Positions 39,683 to 45,447 of a stretch of DNA of 45,447 bases are shown in pieces (positions within the stretch are counted from its first letter, which is position 1; the number at the start of each line of letters is the position of its first letter). The notes beneath the pieces were generated by a model, which worked only from the letters and a program-made list of their open reading frames with translations, had not been told where the DNA came from and searched no databases. Position numbers and translations under genes: made by a program. This DNA is from Pirellulales bacterium (GTDB lineage Bacteria; Planctomycetota; Planctomycetia; Pirellulales; JAICIG01), in the NCBI GenBank assembly GCA_035533075.1, contig DATLUO010000163.1, forward strand, positions 1 through 45,447, written 5' to 3'.

Positions 39683-41560
39683 TCACGTTTCTTTCAAGGC
39701 CCGCTGAAGCTCCGGCAAGGAGGTCACGCCGGTCACCACCAGCAGCAATCCTTCTTCTTGCAGCGTGCGCATGCCGGCCTTGCGGGCGGCCTGCCGGACG
39801 GCCTCCACCTGCGGCTTCTTCTGCAGCGTTTGGCGCACCAGGTCGTCGACCACCAGCGACTCGAAGATGCCCGTGCGACCGAAGTAGCCGATGCCGCGGC
39901 ACTGCCCGCACGGTTCCTGAGGCTGTTCGGGATTCGGCGTCGGCGGACGATAGAGCGCTTCGATGCGGCCTTGGGGAATTCCGAGCTGCTGCAGCAACTG
40001 CGGCGGCGGAGCGTAGGCTTCTTTGCACTTGTCACACAGCTTTCGCACCAGCCGCATGTTGACCGCCACCTTCACGGCGCCGGCGTATTTTTGCGGCGGC
40101 ATCTTCAAGGTCATCACGCGCAACAGCGCCTCGGCCGCTTCCTTGGCCCGCGCCGTGGTGATCACCGTCCGATCCAGGCCCGTCTGGTCGCACAACAGCT
40201 CGGCACTTTCCGCGTCCTTCATGTCGGGCACCACGATCACGTCCGGGTACTCGCGGATCAACTTGGGCAAGACCGTGAGCGGCGATTCGCCGCCCGCCGC
40301 GTTGAAGGTGGTGACCGGCACGTTCTCGATCTGCACCTCTTTGGCCGCGGCGTCTTCGACGCAGATGAAGCCGCGAGTATAGCGGTCCATGCCGCTGACG
40401 ATGGCGTGCAACAAGCTCGTCAGGCCCGCGCCCGGCGGCGCCGAGATCACCACCATGCCCGTGCGCGACTCGAGCACCGGTTTCAAATCCTCCCACATCT
40501 TCTCGCGCATGCCGAGGTCGATCGACCGTTTCTTGCGCACATCGGGATCGGGGAACTGGATCAGCACGCGCTCGCCGGTTTGTGTGCCCTGGCTCATCAC
40601 GCGAGGCGTGTGCTTTTTGCCCTGATACTCGGCGCCGAACGATCCCTGTTGCCGTGCCCGCCGCTCGTTGGGGTTCAACGCGCAGAGCACCTTGAGCACG
40701 GCCAGCAGCATGTCGCCCGGCTCGCGCTCCAGGTTCTCGCCCGGATGCCAGACGCCATCCACTTGAAAGCGGACCGAAACCGATTGTTGCGTAAAGTCGA
40801 GCATGATCGAGTCGGCCCGGTTGTCGAGACCCTGGGCCAACAACTCGCGGGCCGACAGAAAGCCGGGGGCCTGCCGGGCCGTGAGCAAGTTTACATTGTC
40901 GTCGCGCTCGGTCGCGCCGCCGCTGGCCGTGAGCTTGATCGGCGGGCCGACGTCGTCCGCCGTAAGCTGATCGGAACGGACTTTGATGCCGATCATCTGT
41001 AATTTCCTGGCCGTCCAGCGGCGAATGTGCGCCGAATTGAACACCTTCTGGTCCAGGGCCACTTGCTGGTTGTGCTTGACGCAATAAACGATGAACGGCA
41101 CCAGGAAGAACAGGAATTGGAGCGCATAGCCGACCCAGAACGTGACGCTGGACGAAAGCAACGACATGACGGGGTGGCACAGAAAACCGCTCGCCAGAAA
41201 GCACAGGCCAAACGGCAGACACATGGCCAGGTTCCAGTTGCGGTTTTGCTTGCGAAAGTAGCGGTCGCGGTTGACCCAGTCGGCGGCGGAGACCCACCAC
41301 AGGACGACCACCAGGTAAAGCAGTGCCTGAACCACGGCATAAATCAAAATGCCGACGTTGATGTCGACGCCCGTGAATTTGTCTGCCCAGTAAGGCACCA
41401 ATTTACGGATCACGTCATTGAACGAACCGGCCGACGCTTGGGGCACGGCTACCGGGGCGGCTTGTGGCGCAGCGGGCATCGGCGCTTGGCCCAACGCCGG
41501 CAGCGCGGCGAAACACCAGCAAAGGAACCCCAGGAGGATAATGGCAAGTCGTCCGCGCAT
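39683..41560 (-). CDS. membrane-anchored GspE/PilB-like protein with degenerate Walker A
   Basis: 625 residues. An N-terminal signal (LAIILLGFLCWCFAALPAL), Pro/Ala linker and three transmembrane helices (about 70-95, 110-132 and 138-160) put the rest in the cytoplasm. From about residue 200 it follows the type II/IV secretion ATPase plan: VRFQVDGVWH, IQFPDP, then the P-loop region VVISAPPGAGLTSLLHAI. The invariant P-loop lysine is Leu380 (codon 40423-40421). The Walker B region reads YPDVIVVPDMKDAESAEL where active relatives have GEIRDxET. The CxxC zinc motif (CDKC and CGQC) and GYFGRTGIFE are kept. ATP hydrolysis is doubtful; a regulatory or structural role is more likely. The TGATG overlap couples it to pilT upstream. 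Confidence 0.85.
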   Translation of the reverse strand: MRGRLAIILLGFLCWCFAALPALGQAPMPAAPQAAPVAVPQASAGSFNDVIRKLVPYWADKFTGVDINVGILIYAVVQALLYLVVVLWWVSAADWVNRDRYFRKQNRNWNLAMCLPFGLCFLASGFLCHPVMSLLSSSVTFWVGYALQFLFFLVPFIVYCVKHNQQVALDQKVFNSAHIRRWTARKLQMIGIKVRSDQLTADDVGPPIKLTASGGATERDDNVNLLTARQAPGFLSARELLAQGLDNRADSIMLDFTQQSVSVRFQVDGVWHPGENLEREPGDMLLAVLKVLCALNPNERRARQQGSFGAEYQGKKHTPRVMSQGTQTGERVLIQFPDPDVRKKRSIDLGMREKMWEDLKPVLESRTGMVVISAPPGAGLTSLLHAIVSGMDRYTRGFICVEDAAAKEVQIENVPVTTFNAAGGESPLTVLPKLIREYPDVIVVPDMKDAESAELLCDQTGLDRTVITTARAKEAAEALLRVMTLKMPPQKYAGAVKVAVNMRLVRKLCDKCKEAYAPPPQLLQQLGIPQGRIEALYRPPTPNPEQPQEPCGQCRGIGYFGRTGIFESLVVDDLVRQTLQKKPQVEAVRQAARKAGMRTLQEEGLLLVVTGVTSLPELQRALKET

Positions 41561-42732
41561 CACAGGATTCCGGGAGCCTTGACCTCGATGCCTTTGAGCG
41601 CCATGCGCAACGCATCGACGTTGGGCGCCACCTCGAACGCCGTGGCACGGTCGATCAGGTCCGTGTCGACCAGGTTTTTGAGACTCATAGTGAAGTCCTG
41701 CATCCCTTCCTTATCGCACATGCGGATGGCGTCAGGCAGCTTCTCGTCTTTCTCTTCCAGCACCAGCTTGCGGATGATGGAGTTGAAAATCATGATTTCC
41801 ACGGTGGGCACGCGTCCCACGCCCGGCTTGATCGACGGCAGCAGCTTCTGGCCCACAATGGCCTTCATGTTCATGGCGATCGCGCTGCGCAGTGCGGAGT
41901 GCATCGATTGCGGAAACAGGTCGAGAATACGGCCGATGGTGGACGGCGCGCCCGAAGCGTGAATGGTTCCGAACACCAGGTGGCCGGTTTCGGCCGCGTG
42001 AATGGCCGTCATAAACGTCTCTTCATCGCGCATTTCGCCCACCAGCATCACGTCGGGGTCTTCGCGCACGGCGTGCTTCATGCCGATGCCGAAATCCACC
42101 ACGTCCAATCCGACCTCGCGCTGGTTGATCAGGCATTTGTCTTCGGTAAACACGAATTCGATTGGATCTTCCAGCGTCAGAATGTGCTTGCGATAGTTCT
42201 GGTTGATCCAGTTGAGCATCGAGGCGATGGTGGTGCTCTTGCCCGAACCGGTCACGCCGGCCAAGAGCACCATGCCCTGGTCCCATTTGCAGAGCGACTC
42301 CATGATGGGCGGCAGATTCAGCCCTTCGAAGGGCGGTATGAGCTGGTTCACGCGGCGGGCCACCAGCCCCACGTGGCCAAGCTGCTGCAGCACGTTCACG
42401 CGGAACCGCCACATGCTGCCGTCGACGTCGGTGGTATGGGCGAAGTCGGCCCCGCCGGTCTCCTCGAAGATTTTGCGGTTGCGGTCGGTGAACATGGGGA
42501 AGATCAGCCGCACCATTTCTTCGTCGTCGACCGGCCCGCGGTCGAGCGGCCGCAAGGTGCCGTTGACGCGCACGATCGGCGCGCGGCCGACTTTCATGTG
42601 CAGGTCGCTCCCCTTCAGCTTCACCAGGGCGCGAAACAGCTTGTCGATCTCCAGCTCGACGTGTTTCTTGACGAATTTTGCCGCCAGGGCGTCGCTGCCG
42701 GGCGTTACGGGGGGTGCCATTGCTGTTGCCAT
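41560..42732 (-). CDS. pilT: PilT-like type IV pilus retraction ATPase
   Basis: 390 residues. PilT powers pilus retraction and twitching. The active-site motifs are all intact: KGSDLHMKVG near the N-terminus, Walker A GVTGSGKSTTIAS, Asp box ILTLEDPIEFVF, Walker B DPDVMLVGEMRDEET, and His box GHLVFGTIHASGAPSTIGRI. The C-terminal helical part has the NMKAIVGQKLLP pattern. The N-terminal extension of about 30 residues is unusual but mild. The frame ends in TGATG shared with the GspE-like gene, so the active and degenerate ATPases are made together. No pilin or PilC gene is in the window. Confidence 0.93.
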   Translation of the reverse strand: MATAMAPPVTPGSDALAAKFVKKHVELEIDKLFRALVKLKGSDLHMKVGRAPIVRVNGTLRPLDRGPVDDEEMVRLIFPMFTDRNRKIFEETGGADFAHTTDVDGSMWRFRVNVLQQLGHVGLVARRVNQLIPPFEGLNLPPIMESLCKWDQGMVLLAGVTGSGKSTTIASMLNWINQNYRKHILTLEDPIEFVFTEDKCLINQREVGLDVVDFGIGMKHAVREDPDVMLVGEMRDEETFMTAIHAAETGHLVFGTIHASGAPSTIGRILDLFPQSMHSALRSAIAMNMKAIVGQKLLPSIKPGVGRVPTVEIMIFNSIIRKLVLEEKDEKLPDAIRMCDKEGMQDFTMSLKNLVDTDLIDRATAFEVAPNVDALRMALKGIEVKAPGIL

Positions 42733-42755
42733 AACATTGCTCTCGGTGAGTGGTG

Positions 42756-42844
42756 AGGGTTCAGGGTTCAGCGTTCAGAGTTCAGCTTGACGAAGATCAA
42801 TTCGCTTGCGCGTCATGAACCCTGAACCCTGACCACTGAACCCT
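42756..42844. repeat. family D inverted repeat of GTTCAG units
   Basis: AGGGTTCAGGGTTCAGCGTT and further GTTCAG units (42756-42785) face CCTGAACCCTGACCACTGAA and similar (42815-42844), giving a stem of about 28 bp with some mismatches and a loop of about 29 bp. It occupies the gap between hisF and pilT, directly after the hisF stop codon. Confidence 0.75.
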
Positions 42845-42845
42845 C

Positions 42846-43622
42846 TTACGCGGCGATCGACCGCACGGGAATGCCACGGGCGGCCATCACCTGTTTGGTT
42901 TGTTGAATCGTATACTCGCCAAAATGAAAAATACTGGCCGCCAGGGCGGCGTCGGCCTTGCCCATCTGGATGGCGTCGGCCAGGTGTTCGGGCCGCCCCG
43001 CGCCACCGCTGGCCACGACCGGAATCGACACGGCCTCGCTCACCGCCGCCGTGATCTCCAAATCGTAACCGTTCTTGGTGCCGTCCGCATCCATCGACGT
43101 CAGCACAATTTCGCCCGCCCCCAGCCGCTCGACCTCGCGTGCCCAGGACACGGCCTCCAGGCCCGTGCCGACTCGACCGCCGTTGATGTGGACTTCCCAA
43201 ATCTCGCGGCCGTCTTTCACCACCCGCTTCGGATCGATGTTGACCACGATGCACTGGCTGCCGAACCGCCGGGCGGCGTCGGCCACAAACCGCGGGTTCT
43301 GCGGGGCGGCCGAATTGATCGACACCTTGTCGCAGCCGGCGCTCAACAGTTGCCGGATGTCGTCGATCGTGCGGATGCCGCCCCCCACGCAGAGCGGCAT
43401 GAAAATGACTTCGGCGGTGCGGCGGACCACGTCGAGCATGATGGCGCGGCCTTCGTGGCTGGCGGTGATGTCGAGGAACACCAGTTCGTCGGCCCCCTCT
43501 TTTTCGTAGCGCGCGGCCACCTCGACGGGGTCGCCGGCATCGCGCAACTGAATGAAATTGGTGCCTTTGACGACCCGCCCGCGATCGACGTCGAGGCAGG
43601 GAATCACCCGCTTGGCCAGCAT
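42846..43622 (-). CDS. hisF: imidazole glycerol phosphate synthase cyclase subunit HisF
   Basis: 258 residues, a TIM barrel that with HisH converts PRFAR and ammonia to imidazole glycerol phosphate and AICAR. It has both phosphate loops and both catalytic aspartates: [14 protein letters not shown] (Asp11) and [14 protein letters not shown], plus [12 protein letters not shown] and [13 protein letters not shown]. It starts at ATG 43622. No other his gene is adjacent. A family D repeat lies between its stop and pilT, so it is probably transcribed alone or ahead of pilT. Confidence 0.97.
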   Translation of the reverse strand: MLAKRVIPCLDVDRGRVVKGTNFIQLRDAGDPVEVAARYEKEGADELVFLDITASHEGRAIMLDVVRRTAEVIFMPLCVGGGIRTIDDIRQLLSAGCDKVSINSAAPQNPRFVADAARRFGSQCIVVNIDPKRVVKDGREIWEVHINGGRVGTGLEAVSWAREVERLGAGEIVLTSMDADGTKNGYDLEITAAVSEAVSIPVVASGGAGRPEHLADAIQMGKADAALAASIFHFGEYTIQQTKQVMAARGIPVRSIAA

Positions 43623-43760
43623 CGCTTCTCTTTATCAACCGAGGTTCCCGGCGGCCTGCGACGGCGCGGGAGCTTGTTTCCGTATCGCGAATCCAGCTTT
43701 GTACTTTAAGCGGTCGCGCCGGGCAGGTCAATGAACCTTACGTCGGCCGAAAGGCTGGCG

Positions 43761-43766
43761 TATAAT
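43761..43766 (+). promoter_or_regulatory. candidate -10 element for the ABC ATPase gene
   Basis: TATAAT ends 9 bp before ATG 43776. If used, the mRNA would be nearly leaderless. The frame also has an ATG at 43731, which would place this box inside the coding region; the two starts are alternatives. Confidence 0.35.
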
Positions 43767-43775
43767 CTCTACGGC

Positions 43776-44795
43776 ATGGCCACTATCGAGATCAGCCGAC
43801 TCGCCAAGTCGTATCGCGTCTATCAGAAGCAGGAAGGGCTGCTCGCCTCGCTGGGCGGGCTTTTCCGCCGGCAGTATCGCACGGTCGAGGCGGTGCGCGG
43901 CATCGACCTGACCGTGGAACAGGGCGAGCTCGTCGCCTTTCTCGGCCCCAACGGCGCCGGCAAGACGACCACCCTCAAGCTGCTTTCCGGCGTCATCACG
44001 CCCACCAGCGGCACGGCCAGCGTCATGGGCCATGTGCCCTGGAAACGCGAAAACGCCTATCGCCGCCGCTTCGCCTTGGTGATGGGGCAAAAAAACCAGC
44101 TTTGGTGGGACCTGCCCGCCCAGGAGTCGTTCCGGCTGCACCAACAAATCTATCGCATCGAGCCGGTGCGCTTCGACCACACACTCAACGAGCTGGTCGA
44201 GTTGTTGGAAGTGGGCGGCCTGCTGCGGCAACCGGTGCGCGAACTTTCTCTGGGCGAGCGGATGAAGATGGAACTCATCGCCGCCTTGCTCCATTCGCCC
44301 GACGTGCTGTTTCTCGACGAGCCGACGATCGGCCTCGACGTGATCGCCCAGCACAACATCCAGACCTTTTTGCGGCACTATCAGCAGCATCGCCGCATCA
44401 CCATTCTGCTCACCAGCCACTACATGAAAGACGTGGCCGCGCTCTGCCAACGCGTGGTGATCATCGCGCACGGGCGGATCATGTACGACGGCTCTCTGTC
44501 GGGCATCGTCGACCGCTTCAGCGGCCACAAGGTGATCAGCTTGCAGTTTCCGGCCGACGCCGAGCCGCCCGCCGATTTGCACCGCTACGGCGAGATGCTG
44601 GAAGAACACTTTCCGCGGATCAAGTTTCGCATTTCGCGGCGCGAGGTGTCCGACGTGCTCACCGATCTGCTGGCCCGCTATACGGTGGAGGACGTGAGCG
44701 TGGAAGATCCGCCGCTGGAAGAAGTCATCGCCGAGCTATTTTCGCTGGCCGGCGAACAGGCGGCTTCGGAGCAACCCGCCACGGGCGCGTTGTGA
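43776..44795 (+). CDS. ABC transporter ATP-binding protein (ABC-2 exporter type)
   Basis: 339 residues from ATG 43776 ([15 protein letters not shown]), the usual domain start. Walker A is [16 protein letters not shown], the Q-loop [13 protein letters not shown], the signature [16 protein letters not shown], Walker [13 protein letters not shown] and the H-loop LLTSHYMKD. The [10 protein letters not shown] form is typical of NatA/Ecs-like ATPases whose partners are two ABC-2 (DUF990-type) permeases. A C-terminal domain of about 100 residues follows. No permease gene follows in the remaining 650 bp, so its partner lies beyond the repeats or elsewhere. It is divergent from hisF. The substrate is unknown. 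Confidence 0.93.
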   Translation: MATIEISRLAKSYRVYQKQEGLLASLGGLFRRQYRTVEAVRGIDLTVEQGELVAFLGPNGAGKTTTLKLLSGVITPTSGTASVMGHVPWKRENAYRRRFALVMGQKNQLWWDLPAQESFRLHQQIYRIEPVRFDHTLNELVELLEVGGLLRQPVRELSLGERMKMELIAALLHSPDVLFLDEPTIGLDVIAQHNIQTFLRHYQQHRRITILLTSHYMKDVAALCQRVVIIAHGRIMYDGSLSGIVDRFSGHKVISLQFPADAEPPADLHRYGEMLEEHFPRIKFRISRREVSDVLTDLLARYTVEDVSVEDPPLEEVIAELFSLAGEQAASEQPATGAL

Positions 44796-44844
44796 ACCCC
44801 ACCGTTGGGCCAACTGGCGGAATCTGCCAGTTGATCGGGGGTTC
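44794..44844 (+). terminator. nested hairpin after the ABC ATPase
   Basis: An inner stem CAACTGGC/GCCAGTTG (44811-44818, 44826-44833) with a 7-nt loop lies inside an outer stem GAACCCC/GGGGTTC (44794-44800, 44838-44844). It begins at the stop codon. There is no U-tract, so it may be a processing structure or a dispersed repeat as well as a terminator. Confidence 0.5.
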
Positions 44845-44895
44845 CGCGTCCCGCCGGCAAGCCAAGCGAAGATCATCGCGGTCTAAAACACTTGT

Positions 44896-45062
44896 GAAGA
44901 ATAGGCGTGGTTCAAAGCAGGGTAACACTTCCCGTTGGAGTTCTGCCAGCACCTCCTGCCGGAAGTACCTGCCGCTGCGTTGGTTACGTCCTGACGCGGC
45001 CCACGCAGGGCGGCGAAAGCTGTTACCCTGAGATTCCTTGCTTTGAACCACGCCGAAGAATA
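44896..45062. mobile_element. MITE-like element with 8-bp target site duplication
   Basis: The element spans 44904-45054 (151 bp) and is bounded by perfect 16-bp terminal inverted repeats, GGCGTGGTTCAAAGCA (44904-44919) and TGCTTTGAACCACGCC (45039-45054). Just inside are inverted GGGTAACA (44920-44927) and TGTTACCC (45021-45028). The octamer GAAGAATA occurs directly on both sides (44896-44903 and 45055-45062), exactly as a target site duplication would. It contains no gene. The GG-starting ends and 8-bp duplication would suit an IS1595- or ISL3-like transposase, but that link is inferred. Confidence 0.72.
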
Positions 45063-45123
45063 AAAGCATTCAGCGTCATTGCCCGGCGGTAACACCAATC
45101 CGGACATGCCTTTACAGCCACGC

Positions 45124-45143
45124 GCGAACGCATCAACGTTCGC
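45124..45143. terminator. hairpin followed by an A/T-rich tract
   Basis: GCGAACG-CATCAA-CGTTCGC (45124-45143) is a perfect 7-bp stem, followed by TTATAAAAGCTTTT. It could be an intrinsic terminator, but no gene ends nearby on the plus strand; it may belong to the adjacent repeat. Confidence 0.35.
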
Positions 45144-45192
45144 TTATAAAAGCTTTTAAGCCCACCGCCTTGTGACTGGCACAAACCGCCCT

Positions 45193-45447
45193 CACTTGCG
45201 CCGCGTGCGGCGCATTTGCCGACCGTAGCCCTTTTCGCCGCGCGAGAGGAAAGCCGTCTGCTCCGCGACCATGCGACACGCGTGTCGCCTCGGCGCGTGC
45301 CGCCGGCGACTCACGGGCCGCACGCACTTTGGCCGCGCGCGGCCAATTTGCCGACCGTAGCCCTTTCGCTGGAGCGAGAGGAAAGCCGTTTTCTCCGTGC
45401 CCAGGCGACACGCGTGTCGCCTCGGCGCGTGCCGCCGGAGACGAACG
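45193..45447. repeat. 133-bp direct repeat, truncated by the window edge
   Basis: Two copies offset by 133 bp: 45193-45325 and 45326-45447. Shared blocks are TTTGCCGACCGTAGCCC, GCGAGAGGAAAGCCGT, GCGACACGCGTGTCGCC and TCGGCGCGTGCCGCCGG. The first arm of each copy also contains a small GCCGCG-CGGC hairpin. No supported gene lies in 44845-45447; a short open frame on the minus strand arises from the repeat itself. Confidence 0.8.

Noticed and set aside
45133-45411. A 92-codon minus-strand frame with an internal repeat.
   Set aside because: It is produced by the 133-bp direct repeat and is cut by the repeat boundaries; no ribosome site or known domain.

Overview
The window looks like chromosome from a high-GC planctomycete, probably of the Pirellulales type. 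Several signs point the same way: a giant secreted protein with the planctomycete N-terminal signature (LEDRRMLA) and C-terminal DUF4214-type repeats; a Ser/Thr kinase with an N-terminal extension and one C-terminal membrane anchor; a Tat-exported Gfo/Idh/MocA oxidoreductase; DUF4058 and DUF3500 proteins; TDxGL-type leucine-rich repeats; and intergenic inverted repeats scattered between unrelated genes. No rRNA, tRNA or CRISPR array was seen.

Layout. 1-5.8 kb: start of a dodecin-like gene, an RluA-type pseudouridine synthase, the kinase, DUF4058, the oxidoreductase and an FAA hydrolase. 5.9-17.5 kb: one minus-strand gene of about 3,870 codons with two tandem arrays of about 80-residue units. 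17.9-23.3 kb: a caspase/legumain-like secreted protein, a membrane protein, a hicA-hicB module, a secreted orphan and a D-threonine-aldolase-like PLP enzyme. 23.3-26.6 kb: a 3' fragment of an M20 dipeptidase gene, an A+T-richer DUF4062 gene on the other strand, and the intact M20 gene, so the DUF4062 gene lies between direct copies of the dipeptidase 3' end. 26.7-31.7 kb: clpS-mtaB, a secreted histidine-rich protein, then rpmI-rplT-[hicB-hicA]-pheS, with the toxin-antitoxin pair placed inside a housekeeping cluster. 31.7-36.9 kb: four membrane subunits related to hydrogenase-4/complex I (hyfB, C, E, F order) with no catalytic subunit beside them. 36.9-39.5 kb: LRR lipoprotein, DUF3500 protein and two coupled small membrane proteins. 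39.7-43.6 kb: pilT coupled to a membrane-anchored GspE/PilB-like protein whose Walker A lysine is leucine, then hisF. 43.8-45.4 kb: an ABC ATPase, followed by about 650 bp without genes that holds a nested hairpin, a MITE-like element with 8-bp target duplications and a 133-bp direct repeat.

Links between genes: clpS-mtaB, the hyf-like genes, pilT with the GspE-like gene, the two small membrane protein genes and both hic pairs are tightly spaced or overlapping and are probably co-transcribed. Intergenic inverted repeats of at least four families occur throughout; family A lies between convergent genes in three of its four positions. No complete new multi-gene system can be proved from the sequence alone. 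The best candidates for new biology are the Walker-A-deficient membrane ATPase paired with PilT, the DUF4062 locus between dipeptidase duplicates, the histidine-rich secreted protein and the catalytic-subunit-free hyf module.
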